From the NCBI RefSeq assembly GCF_030371825.1, contig NZ_JAUDDM010000014.1: a DNA stretch of 48,161 nt; one strand, written 5' to 3'. Origin of the DNA: Collinsella sp944321445 (GTDB lineage: Bacteria > Actinomycetota > Coriobacteriia > Coriobacteriales > Coriobacteriaceae). A model generated the notes under the pieces. That model saw only the letters and a program-made list of their open reading frames with translations. It was not told the origin of the DNA and did no database searches. Positions 26,483-35,163 of the stretch are shown piece by piece. Numbering within the stretch: the first letter of the stretch is position 1; each line of letters starts with the position of its first letter. The translations under genes were made by a program, and so were the position numbers.

Positions 26483-29400
26483 ATGGTGAGATTGCGCGCT
26501 GCAGCGACCGTGATGCTGTCCGCCTTGCTGACGGTTGCGCCGGTGTGTGCGCCAGCAGCATTTGCGGAAGATGTCGCTGCAGGTCAGGAGCAACTTGTCG
26601 ACGCGTTGAGCGTTGAGGTTACCGACGAGCCTGTCCAGGAAGGTGTCGAGGCCGAGCCCGTTGAGGGCGATGCGGTCCTCGAGGAGCATGATGCGCTCGC
26701 GGTAGAAGATGACGTTATTGAGGAAGACGAGGGGTCTGCACCTACCGATCCTGTCACTGACGACGAGGCTGTCGATGCGTCCGAAGTGGAAGCCCCGGCG
26801 GAAGAAGCCGAAGAGGACGTTGCCGAATTCGTGGCAGCGAACTCTTGGCGCTATGCGGACGGCGTGCTCGTGGAGGACGCCGCCGGTGCCAAGACCGTCT
26901 TTTCGGTCGATGCGCTCGCCCTTCCCGAGGGTGCGACGGCTCGCGGCATCGATGTGAACGAGGCGAACGGCGAGATCGATTGGGACGCCGTCGCTGAGGC
27001 GGGCGTCGATTTCGCGATTATCCGCATGGGTTCTATGCAGGACGGCGTGTGGGTCGCGGACGCCCAGTGGGAGCGCAACGTCGCCGAGTGCGAACGTGTG
27101 GGCATCGCCTGGGGCGCGTACGTGTACGGTCTTGCCCAGGATGCCGAGCAGGCAACCGTTGAGGCCGAGCAAGCCATTTCTGCTCTCGGAGGGTATAGCC
27201 CTGACCTCCCTGTCTTCTACGATCTAGAGGACGAAACGCTTCCCGAAGGCGTGCTCGACGAGTTCGCGCAAGCCTTCTGCAGCGCAGTGGACGAGGCGGG
27301 TTACCAGGCGGGCGTGTACGCCCCGGCCGATTGGTGGGGGAGCCGTCTGACCGACGAGGTCGCGCAGACCTGGTGCGCTTGGGTCGCCGATTACACGGGC
27401 GCCGAGCGCGCTTCCGAGGCCGTGCGCGCGCAGCAGTTCACTGCTGCCGGCGAGGTTCCCGGCGTGACCGGGCAGGTCGGTTTGTCCTTCTGGTACGGTG
27501 ACCCGTTCGAGGCCATCGAACTTGCGGCGACCGCCGATGTCGATGAGCTTGCGCAAAAGTATGCCGATGAGATTCCCGACGGCGTGTACGCCATCGTGAG
27601 CAACGATGCCGGTCGCAAGGTGCTCGATGTCGCGGCGGGATCTTCCGCCAACGGCGCCAATGTTCAGATTTACGCATCGAACGCGACGAACGCCCAGCGC
27701 TGGCGCGTCAGCCATGACGAGGACGGGTTCCTTACCATCACGTGCGTGGGTTCGGGCAAGGTGCTCGACGTCAACGCCGGCAAGGCCAAGGCGGGCACGA
27801 ACGTCCAGCAATACCAAAGCAACGACACGCGCGCCCAGAAATGGGTCGCTGTTCCCGTGGGCGATACGTACAAGCTCATGTCCGCTCTGGGCGAGTCGCT
27901 GGTGCTCGATGTTTCCGCCGGTTCGACCGCCAACGGGGCAAACATTCAAATCTATACCGACAACGGCACCGCGGCGCAGCGTTTCCGCTTCGTATCCGCC
28001 GAACCCACTGTTGAGGCGAGCGGTGACAGCATGCCCGCCGGCTGGTTCGTGCTCGAGCCCGCATCGGCTGCCGGTTTTGCGGTCGATGTTGTCTCCGCGT
28101 CCAACAACAACGGCGCCAACGTGCAGCTGTACAAGGCGAACGGCACGATGGCCCAGATGTACACCTTCGAGAGCGTGGACGGGTTCTACCAGATTCGCGC
28201 AGCCCATTCGGGCAAGGTGCTCGATGTCGATTCCGGCGATGTGGTGCCGGGCGCCAACGTGCAGCAGTGGGACAGCAACGCCACGAACCGCAACGCACAG
28301 TTCGCTGCCATCGACAACGGTGACGGCACCTGGAGTTTCGTGAACCGTGCGAGCGGTCTCGCCTTGACGGCCATGGGGTCGTCCAACTGCGCTAACGTTG
28401 CCGTGACGACCTACGGCCCCACGGCGGCGCAGCGCTTTACCCTGAAAGCGGTCGATCACTTGATCGCCGAGGGCATCTACAGCCTGTCCATGGCTTCGTC
28501 TACCAAGTACGTCATCGACGTCGCGTCCGCCTCGTGCGCCGACAGCGCCCAGATTCAGCTCTACGGGTCGAACGGCACATTCGCCCAGCGCTGGTGCATC
28601 GACGAGGTCGATGGCAAGGACAACACCTATACCATCGAGTCGCTCAACTCCGGTAAGCGCTTGGCGGCCACGGGCGCGAGCTCCATCGGCCAGCGCGACC
28701 CGTCGAACGACATCTCCCAGCAGTGGGTGCCCACGATTTCCAAGGGAGCCGTTGTCTTCGAGAGCGCCGCGTACGAGGACCGTGTCATCGCTGCGGCCGC
28801 CATCGGCAACAGCCAGAAGCTCGGCCTTGTGGCGTCCAACGCCTCCGGCCTCTGCTCGTTCAAGCTCACAAGCTCGAACGACACCATTCCCAACGGTTCG
28901 TACTTCATCCGCATGGCGTCTGCTCCCGGCACCGTGCTCGATGTCGCCTCCGGTTCCACCGCTAACGGCGCGAACGTCCAGGTGTACGCCAAGAACAATT
29001 CGCTGGCGCAGAAGTGGGACATCACGCGCAACTCGGACGGCACCTACACGATCCTGAGCGCGGTGAGCGGCAAGGCGCTCGACGTCCAGGGCGGCTCCGC
29101 CTCCTCGGGTACGAACGTCCAGCAGTACACCAAGAACGGCTCGGCTGCGCAGAAGTGGCGCATCACCTACAGCGGCGGCGGCTTCAAGATCACCTCGGCG
29201 CTCTCCTCCAAGTTGGTCCTGGACGTCAACGGCGGCTCGTCGGCCAACTTCTCGAACGTTCAAATCTACACGGACAACGGCAGCCGCGGCGGTCAGCGCT
29301 TCACGTTCGAGAAGACCTCGTATACGCCGGTGTATCGCGGCTGGCAGAACCCCAAGCAGTACTACCAGGTCTCCAACGTGTCTGTGACCATCCCGCATCA

Positions 29401-29857
29401 GGGACAGGGCATCTTCGGCTATCGCACCACCTCGCGCATCTCCATCGACGCGACCAAGCAGGACTGCATCAACGCCATGATCACGCGCGCTTACGACTAC
29501 ATCGGCACGCCCTACATTTGGGATTACTCTTGCGCCCCCGGCGTGGGCGTGGATTGCGCGGGCCTCGTTATGCAGTGCCTCTACGCGTGCGGCATGGACC
29601 TTTCGCCCATGAATCCGTGGGATCATTACTACACGCCCGGGCACGATCAGTACGCTAACTACATGTGGACGAGTGGTCGCTTCCAGAAGCTCTCGTTCTC
29701 GCAGCGCAAAGTGGGCGACCTGGTGTGCTACCCCGGTCATATCGCCATCTACATCGGTAACGACCGTATCATCGAGGCGTGGCCCGGCGCGGGCGTGCGC
29801 ACCGCGAACGTCTACCACATGAGCGGCATCCGCGGCGTGCTCCGTCCGTTCGTGTAG
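26483..29857 (+). CDS. Secreted GH25 muramidase with four beta-trefoil lectin domains and a C-terminal NlpC/P60 endopeptidase
   Basis: A 1124-residue exported protein. It has a signal peptide (to about residue 30), a strongly acidic stretch (30-115), a GH25 lysozyme domain (about 152-345) with ARGIDVNEANG and the DxE-type motif FYDLEDE, then four ricin-type beta-trefoil domains (about 364-508, 516-655, 661-797, 801-945), each of three repeats of the form VLDV.xGS..NG.NVQ.Y..N...AQ.W. It ends in an NlpC/P60 domain with Cys near 1023 (VDCAGLV) and His near 1085 (GHIAIYI). It could cut both glycan strands and stem peptides, with the trefoils binding carbohydrate. The third trefoil is the most degenerate. 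ATG 26483 fits GGAGGG better than ATG 26477, which abuts it. Confidence 0.9.
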   Translation: MVRLRAAATVMLSALLTVAPVCAPAAFAEDVAAGQEQLVDALSVEVTDEPVQEGVEAEPVEGDAVLEEHDALAVEDDVIEEDEGSAPTDPVTDDEAVDASEVEAPAEEAEEDVAEFVAANSWRYADGVLVEDAAGAKTVFSVDALALPEGATARGIDVNEANGEIDWDAVAEAGVDFAIIRMGSMQDGVWVADAQWERNVAECERVGIAWGAYVYGLAQDAEQATVEAEQAISALGGYSPDLPVFYDLEDETLPEGVLDEFAQAFCSAVDEAGYQAGVYAPADWWGSRLTDEVAQTWCAWVADYTGAERASEAVRAQQFTAAGEVPGVTGQVGLSFWYGDPFEAIELAATADVDELAQKYADEIPDGVYAIVSNDAGRKVLDVAAGSSANGANVQIYASNATNAQRWRVSHDEDGFLTITCVGSGKVLDVNAGKAKAGTNVQQYQSNDTRAQKWVAVPVGDTYKLMSALGESLVLDVSAGSTANGANIQIYTDNGTAAQRFRFVSAEPTVEASGDSMPAGWFVLEPASAAGFAVDVVSASNNNGANVQLYKANGTMAQMYTFESVDGFYQIRAAHSGKVLDVDSGDVVPGANVQQWDSNATNRNAQFAAIDNGDGTWSFVNRASGLALTAMGSSNCANVAVTTYGPTAAQRFTLKAVDHLIAEGIYSLSMASSTKYVIDVASASCADSAQIQLYGSNGTFAQRWCIDEVDGKDNTYTIESLNSGKRLAATGASSIGQRDPSNDISQQWVPTISKGAVVFESAAYEDRVIAAAAIGNSQKLGLVASNASGLCSFKLTSSNDTIPNGSYFIRMASAPGTVLDVASGSTANGANVQVYAKNNSLAQKWDITRNSDGTYTILSAVSGKALDVQGGSASSGTNVQQYTKNGSAAQKWRITYSGGGFKITSALSSKLVLDVNGGSSANFSNVQIYTDNGSRGGQRFTFEKTSYTPVYRGWQNPKQYYQVSNVSVTIPHQGQGIFGYRTTSRISIDATKQDCINAMITRAYDYIGTPYIWDYSCAPGVGVDCAGLVMQCLYACGMDLSPMNPWDHYYTPGHDQYANYMWTSGRFQKLSFSQRKVGDLVCYPGHIAIYIGNDRIIEAWPGAGVRTANVYHMSGIRGVLRPFV

Positions 29858-29904
29858 CGGCTGCGGGGTAAGAGCGCCTAAAGCTCAAGGACTTCTGGTT
29901 CCGT

Positions 29905-29945
29905 TACAATGCTGCCCGTACGGCCCTTGCCGTGCGGGCAGTTTT
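29905..29945 (+). terminator. Hairpin plus T-run before uvrC, preceded by a -10-like hexamer
   Basis: A 12-bp stem (29913-29924 with 29929-29940; one G-U pair) with loop CCTT is followed by GTTTT, a good intrinsic terminator for the GH25 gene 55 bp upstream. TACAAT at 29905-29910 lies directly before the stem, so a transcript could also begin at or in the hairpin and be attenuated ahead of uvrC. Confidence 0.75.
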
Positions 29946-30009
29946 CGTTCCGTGCGGCAGCATGCCCGCCCGCGATGGGCGTGCGGTGCCGCGACATCGC
30001 TTGTTCGCA

Positions 30010-32001
30010 ATGAGACCCGGGTGTGCCATGGCGCAAGACGCTTCCTCTATACGCCCCTCCCGTGGGGACCAGTCCTTTTCCGAGCACCTGGCGGAACTAT
30101 CCGCCCAGGTGTCCCAGGTGCCTACCTGTCCGGGTTGCTACCTGTGGAAGGATGCGGACGGCGAGGTCATCTACGTGGGCAAGGCGAAGAACCTGCGTGC
30201 CCGCATGAAGCAATACGTCACGCTGTCCGATGAGCGTGAGAAGATTCCGCTCATGATGCAGATCGTCACGAGCTTCGATTACATCGTGGTCGACACCGAG
30301 CACGAGGCGCTCGTGCTCGAACGCAACCTCATCGGGCAGTACCATCCGTATTTCAACGTCGACTATAAAGACGACAAGAGCTATCCCTACATCGCGGTGA
30401 CGCACGCCGATCTGTTCCCCGCCATTAAATACACACGCGAGAAGCACAAACCGGGCACGCGCTACTTCGGGCCCTACACGGACGCCCGCGCGGCGCGCGA
30501 GACCATCGACACGCTGCGTAAGGTCACGCCCATCTGCTCGGCCACGTGCGCGGAGTGGAAGCGCGTGCGCCGCCTGCTGGAAAAGCATCCCGACGATGCC
30601 GACATCATCGGCCTCATCTGCGCCCAGAAGGGGCGCCCGTGTTTCGACTACCACGTGGGGCGCGGCCCGGGCGTGTGCGCCGGCATGATCGACCCTGCCG
30701 ACTACGCCAAAAACGTGCGTCGTGTGGAGCGATTTTTGTCCGGCCAGCGGCGCGAGCTGGTGGGGGAGCTTAAAGGCGAGATGGCAGAAGCGGCGGCTGA
30801 CCTGGATTTCGAGCGCGCCGGGCGCATCAAGCGTCGCCTGGAGGTCATCGACGGGCTCGACGACCGCCAACAGGTCGTGTTCCCCACGAGCGTGGACATC
30901 GACCTCATCGGCTTCTATCGCGAAGAGACGATCGCGGGCGTATGCGTTTTCGCGGTGCGCGAGGGTCGCACGGTCCGCAGCTGCGAGTTCATTTTGGATA
31001 AGGGCCTCGACGTCTCCGAAGAGGAGCTCGTGGGCGGCTTCGTCAAGCGCTACTACGACGAGACGGCCGATATTCCCGCCGAGGTCGATATCGCTGTCGA
31101 GCTCGAGGACGCCGAGGTCGTCGGCGCCTGGCTCACGGGCAAGCGCGGACGCAAGTGCACGGTGCACCGTCCTCAGCGCGGCGAGAAGCGCCATTTGCTG
31201 GAGACGTGCGAGCGCAATGCGCGCCATGCCCTCATGCGCTACATGATGCGCACGGGATACGCGGATGACCGCACGAACCAGGCTCTGCTGCAGCTTGAGA
31301 GCGCCCTTGCCCTCGATGCGCCGCCGATGCGCATCGAGTGCTTCGATATCTCGACCATCCACGGCCGCTTCACGGTGGCCTCGATGGTGGTGTTCACCAA
31401 CGGCAAGCCAGATAAAAGCCAGTACCGCCGTTTCAAGATTCGCACCGAGCTCACCGAGGCGAACGACTTCGTGTCGATGTCCGAGGTGCTGGGGCGCCGC
31501 TACGCGCCGGAGCGCATGGCCGACGAGCGCTTTGGGTCCCGGCCCGACCTGCTGGTGGTCGACGGCGGCAAGCCGCAGCTCACGGCTGCCATGCGCCAGC
31601 TCGAGCAGCTGGGCCTCGACATCCCGGTGTGCGGCCTTGCCAAGGCAGATGAGGAGGTGTTCGTCCCGTGGGACGAGACGCCGGTGGTGCTGCCCAATGG
31701 CTCGGCGTCGCTCTATCTCATCAAGCAGGTGCGCGACGAGTCGCACCGCTTTGCCATCACGTTTCACCGCGAGCTGCGCGACAAGGCCATGACGGTATCG
31801 GTGCTCGACGAGGTCGAGGGCGTGGGACCCACGCGCAAGCGCGCGATCATGCGGCACTTCGGCTCCATGAAGCGGCTGCGCGCGGCGAGCGTGGACGATA
31901 TCGCAGCGGTGAAGGGCGTGCCTCGGCAGGTGGCCGAGGCGGTGTACGACACGCTGCGCGCCTGGGAGGCCGAGCGGCAGAACCCCGTGTCGGAAGAGTA
32001 G
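30010..32001 (+). CDS. uvrC: UvrABC excinuclease subunit C
   Basis: UvrC makes both incisions in nucleotide excision repair. The 663-residue protein has the N-terminal GIY-YIG nuclease (CPGCYLWKDADGEVIYVGKAKN), a Cys-containing segment (CSATC...C...CFDYH...GVCAG), a UVR domain (LDFERAGRIKRRLEVI) for UvrB contact, the RNase-H-like endonuclease (IECFDISTIHG, LLVVDGGKPQL, HRFAITFHR) and a C-terminal helix-hairpin-helix pair. The start is uncertain: ATG 30010 and ATG 30028 are both reasonable, neither has a strong ribosome binding site, and a GTG at 29932 would lie inside the upstream hairpin. In many actinobacteria uvrC lies beside rapZ; here about 9 kb separates them. Confidence 0.95.
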   Translation: MRPGCAMAQDASSIRPSRGDQSFSEHLAELSAQVSQVPTCPGCYLWKDADGEVIYVGKAKNLRARMKQYVTLSDEREKIPLMMQIVTSFDYIVVDTEHEALVLERNLIGQYHPYFNVDYKDDKSYPYIAVTHADLFPAIKYTREKHKPGTRYFGPYTDARAARETIDTLRKVTPICSATCAEWKRVRRLLEKHPDDADIIGLICAQKGRPCFDYHVGRGPGVCAGMIDPADYAKNVRRVERFLSGQRRELVGELKGEMAEAAADLDFERAGRIKRRLEVIDGLDDRQQVVFPTSVDIDLIGFYREETIAGVCVFAVREGRTVRSCEFILDKGLDVSEEELVGGFVKRYYDETADIPAEVDIAVELEDAEVVGAWLTGKRGRKCTVHRPQRGEKRHLLETCERNARHALMRYMMRTGYADDRTNQALLQLESALALDAPPMRIECFDISTIHGRFTVASMVVFTNGKPDKSQYRRFKIRTELTEANDFVSMSEVLGRRYAPERMADERFGSRPDLLVVDGGKPQLTAAMRQLEQLGLDIPVCGLAKADEEVFVPWDETPVVLPNGSASLYLIKQVRDESHRFAITFHRELRDKAMTVSVLDEVEGVGPTRKRAIMRHFGSMKRLRAASVDDIAAVKGVPRQVAEAVYDTLRAWEAERQNPVSEE

Positions 32002-32040
32002 GGTCGCTTCAGACCGAAGCGGTATCTCAAGCGAACAGAA

Positions 32041-32072
32041 GAAGCGGCGGGCCATGTTCGACCCGCCGCTTC
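32041..32072 (+). terminator. Hairpin after uvrC
   Basis: A perfect 11-bp GC-rich stem (32041-32051 with 32062-32072) lies 40 bp after the uvrC stop without a strong T-run. It is a probable terminator. The following 380 bp up to the transporter has no gene but several candidate operators. Confidence 0.6.
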
Positions 32073-32207
32073 ATGTCGCGCAGATTTCCATATCATAAAA
32101 AAGACGAAACGGACAAGCGAATCCATTTTGCCCATACGCCACATGGCTACCATGGGTTCATGGCGAGCGGTTTCGCGCCTTCTGAATGAGGGGGTGGATT
32201 GTTGGGA

Positions 32208-32219
32208 TGGTATAGACCA
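32208..32219. promoter_or_regulatory. Candidate GntR/HutC-type (NagR/DasR-like) operator
   Basis: TGGTATAGACCA differs at one position from the core TGGTCTAGACCA of DasR sites and closely resembles NagR-type sites. Such regulators respond to amino-sugar phosphates. It is about 235 bp upstream of the transporter gene. A second palindrome, TGGTGGTTACCACCA, lies at 32264-32278. Confidence 0.45.
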
Positions 32220-32364
32220 CAGGGCGAAACGGCGCAGCGTAGACGGTGTGGTCCTAACTGGTATGGTGGTTACCACCAAATTAAGCAAAGGTCAAGAAAA
32301 ACGTAAACGGTCGAAAATACCGGCTGCGCGTCGCTTTGGCCGTTCGCCGCCGCGTGGATGTTAC

Positions 32365-32405
32365 GAAACGGTTTCCACGTTATCGTGAAATGCGTCTAGT
32401 ATAAG
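32365..32405 (+). promoter_or_regulatory. Candidate promoter region of the transporter operon
   Basis: TATAAG at 32400-32405 is the best -10 candidate, about 50 bp upstream of the ATG at 32455. Slightly upstream, GAAACGGTTTC (32365-32375) is an 11-bp palindrome that could be an operator near the -35 position. No consensus -35 is visible. Confidence 0.4.
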
Positions 32406-32454
32406 CGCGCTGCTGTCGCGAGACGGTAGCGCGGGCACAATGATTGGAGTGCTC

Positions 32455-34071
32455 ATGGATATCAAGAACAAGAGCCTGTCGCGCCGCGCGTTCCTGGGAG
32501 TCACCGGGGCTACCGCGACGGTCGCCGGCCTCGGTCTGGCTGGCTGCGGCGGTGGCGGCGACGACACCGCGGGCGGTTCGGGCGCTGCTTCTGGTGGCAC
32601 CGCCGGTGGCGGCACCATCACGGCCGGCTCCGCGTACGCTCCCTCCGAGTACAATCCGACCAAGACCTCCTCGGCGTTCTGCCTGGGCTCCAACTGGCAC
32701 GTGCTCGAGGGCCTCTATGGCACCGATCCGCACGACTACAGCACCTTCCCCGAGCTCGCCACCGGCGATCCCGAGCAGGTTGACGACACCACGTTCACCA
32801 TCACCATCCGCGAGGGCGCTGCTTTCTCCGATGGCAACCCGGTGACCACCGCCGACATCGTCGAGTCCTTCGACCGCACCAAGGCCGACGCGACCTACTC
32901 CGCGTTCCTGTCGCCCATCGATTCGCTCGAGGCCACCGACGACACCACCATCACCGTCAAGACCGCTATCGCCAACTTCTCGCTCCTGAAGGAGCGCCTG
33001 GCGCTCGTCCGCGTCTTCCCGGCTGGCACCTCCGACGACGATCTGAGCTCCAAGCCCATCGGCTCCGGTCCGTGGATGTACGACGAGATCACCGACAACA
33101 CCGTCGACCTGCTCCCCAACCCCGAGTACAACGGCGATCACGCCGCCAAGGACGAGGGCCTGCACTACGACATTCTCGTCGACGCCACTGCCCGCATGAC
33201 CGCCCAGCAGCAGGGCACCACGCTCGTCATGGAGTCCGTCACCGCTGACGCCATCGACCTCATCAAGGACGCTGGCTGCAAGGTCGATACGGTCCAGGGC
33301 TTCGGCACCCGCTTCATCATGTTCAACACCAAGAAGGCTCCGTGGGACAACAAGACCGCCCGTCAGGCCGTCATGTATGCCATCAACACCGAGCAGATGA
33401 TCGAGAACATCTTCAACGGTCTCGCCGCCACCGCGTCCTCCTACATCCCGCAGGACTTCCCCAACTACCAGGAGGCCGCTACGGTCTACACCTATGACCA
33501 GGAGAAGGCCAAGTCCCTGCTCAGCGAGGCCGGCGTGACCCCGGGTGCCCTGAAGATTCGCTGCACCGACAACACCCAGGCTTCCGGCATGGCCACCCAG
33601 GCCAAGCAGGACCTCGACGCCCTCGGCTTCACCTGCGAGATCGCCGAAGAGACCTCCGCGGCCACCTATGCGGCCATCGACGGCGGCTCCGACGACTTCG
33701 ACATCCTGATCGCCCCTGGCGATCCGTCCTGCTGGGGCGCCGACCCCGACCTGCTCCTCAACTGGTGGTACGGCGACAACGTCTGGCAGCAGACCCGTAC
33801 CGGTTGGGGCGGCTCCGCTGAGTTCGCTCAGATCCGCGAGCTCATGACCACCGCTCTGGGCCAGTCCGGCGACGAGCAGCAGGCCACCTGGAAGCAGGTC
33901 TACGACATCATCGCCGACAACGCGGTCCTGTATCCGCTGATCCATGTCCAGACCGTGACCGCCTCTTGGGACGACGCTTCCAAGAGCCCCTCTGGCACCG
34001 CCATCGAGGGCTTCGCGGGCATCGGCACCACGGGCATGAGCTTCATCGACTGCAACACGGTCAGCGCGTAG
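32455..34071 (+). CDS. Family-5 ABC substrate-binding lipoprotein (probable sialic acid uptake)
   Basis: A 538-residue solute-binding protein of the oligopeptide/dipeptide family. The N terminus combines a twin-arginine motif (SRRAFLG) with a lipobox (LAGC, Cys31), so it is predicted to be exported by Tat and lipid-anchored, followed by a Gly-rich spacer. The mature part shows family-5 blocks such as NWHVLEGLYG and the FTITIREGAAFSDG segment. Family 5 mostly binds peptides, but SatA of sialic acid transporters belongs to it too. The downstream nanA-nanK-nanE genes support sialic acid as substrate; this is inference. ATG 32455 is preferred because GGAG lies 5 bases upstream; ATG 32440 has none. 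Codon choice is extremely C-ending, suggesting very high expression. Confidence 0.85.
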   Translation: MDIKNKSLSRRAFLGVTGATATVAGLGLAGCGGGGDDTAGGSGAASGGTAGGGTITAGSAYAPSEYNPTKTSSAFCLGSNWHVLEGLYGTDPHDYSTFPELATGDPEQVDDTTFTITIREGAAFSDGNPVTTADIVESFDRTKADATYSAFLSPIDSLEATDDTTITVKTAIANFSLLKERLALVRVFPAGTSDDDLSSKPIGSGPWMYDEITDNTVDLLPNPEYNGDHAAKDEGLHYDILVDATARMTAQQQGTTLVMESVTADAIDLIKDAGCKVDTVQGFGTRFIMFNTKKAPWDNKTARQAVMYAINTEQMIENIFNGLAATASSYIPQDFPNYQEAATVYTYDQEKAKSLLSEAGVTPGALKIRCTDNTQASGMATQAKQDLDALGFTCEIAEETSAATYAAIDGGSDDFDILIAPGDPSCWGADPDLLLNWWYGDNVWQQTRTGWGGSAEFAQIRELMTTALGQSGDEQQATWKQVYDIIADNAVLYPLIHVQTVTASWDDASKSPSGTAIEGFAGIGTTGMSFIDCNTVSA

Positions 34072-34126
34072 CCTCTGTCGACGGCTGAGTCTCCGTGTAT
34101 GACGGCGGAGACGCATACGGACGTCT

Positions 34127-34165
34127 GAGGGGCCCGGGCACAGGTAGGCTCGGGCCCCTCTTTAT
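34127..34165 (+). terminator. Terminator-like hairpin between binding protein and permease genes
   Basis: A perfect 10-bp GC-only stem core (34127-34136 with 34151-34160) is followed by TTTAT. Inside an apparent operon, it probably acts as a partial terminator that keeps the membrane components less abundant than the binding protein. Confidence 0.7.
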
Positions 34166-34192
34166 CGATACGGCATAGAGAGAGGAGAGGGT

Positions 34193-35158
34193 ATGAACAA
34201 CCTTCTGCGCCTTGTCGGACGGCGTATCATCGCGCTGCCGATTATGGCCTTGGGCGTCACCCTGCTCGTTTTCTTCCTCATGTCCTTCACCGACCCCTCC
34301 ATTCCCGCGCGCACCGTCCTCGGTGAGGGCGCGTCCCCGGAGGCCGTCGAGGAGTACATGGACGAGCATGGCATGAATGACCCGTGGCCTGTCCGTTACG
34401 TCGACTACATCGGCGGTCTTGTCCAGGGTGACCTGGGCACCTACGGCAGCCGTCAGACCCCGGTGGCCGATGCCATCGCGTCGGCGCTGCCCATCACGAT
34501 GCAGCTCACGTTCTTCGGCCTTTTGCTCGCCGCGATCTTCTCGTTCACGCTCGGTGTCATCTCGGCACTCTATCGAGACAAGTGGCCAGATCAGATCATA
34601 CGTGTGATATCCATCGCGGGTATCGCCACGCCGTCGTTCTGGCTGGCGGTCCTGCTCATTCTGTGTGTCTCAGTTGGACACCTCACGCGCGTCTTCCCGT
34701 CTTCCGGCGCGCTTCCCGACCTGTTCACCAACCCCGCCGGCTATTTCGGTCGCATGATCATGCCCGCCATCGCCCTGGCCTTCCCGGTCATCGGTCAGAT
34801 GACGCGTATCGTGCGTACCGCTATGGTCGAGGAGCTTGATAAGGACTACGTTCAGACGGCGCGCGGCAGCGGCATTCCCGAGAAGGTCGTCATCGCCAAG
34901 AACGTTCTGCGCAACGCCCTCATCACCCCCGTCACCACGCTCGGTCTGAAGATCGGTTACCTCATGGGCGGCGCGGTCGTCATCGAGGTCATCTTCGCCC
35001 TCCCCGGCATGGGCACGCTCATCCAGCAGGGCATCACCGGTGGCGAGATCACTCTCGTTCAGGGCGTCGTCGTGGTCGTGGCCTTGGCCTTCGTCATCAT
35101 CAACATCGTGGTTGATATGCTCTACCTGCTCATCAACCCGCGCATTAGGACGGTGTAG
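34193..35158 (+). CDS. DppB-type ABC permease (Sat-like transporter)
   Basis: A 321-residue inner-membrane permease of the DppB/OppB class. It has the N-terminal RIIALPIMALGVTLLVFFLM helix, a long first extracytoplasmic loop (about residues 32-95), and the EAA loop (ELDKDYVQTARGSGIPEKVV) that docks on the ATPase, with about six helices overall. A GAGAGGAGAGGG ribosome binding site precedes the ATG. The next gene starts 5 bp after the stop, so coupling is tight. It forms the channel with the permease half of the following fusion protein. Confidence 0.9.
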   Translation: MNNLLRLVGRRIIALPIMALGVTLLVFFLMSFTDPSIPARTVLGEGASPEAVEEYMDEHGMNDPWPVRYVDYIGGLVQGDLGTYGSRQTPVADAIASALPITMQLTFFGLLLAAIFSFTLGVISALYRDKWPDQIIRVISIAGIATPSFWLAVLLILCVSVGHLTRVFPSSGALPDLFTNPAGYFGRMIMPAIALAFPVIGQMTRIVRTAMVEELDKDYVQTARGSGIPEKVVIAKNVLRNALITPVTTLGLKIGYLMGGAVVIEVIFALPGMGTLIQQGITGGEITLVQGVVVVVALAFVIINIVVDMLYLLINPRIRTV

Positions 35159-35163
35159 GCCCC

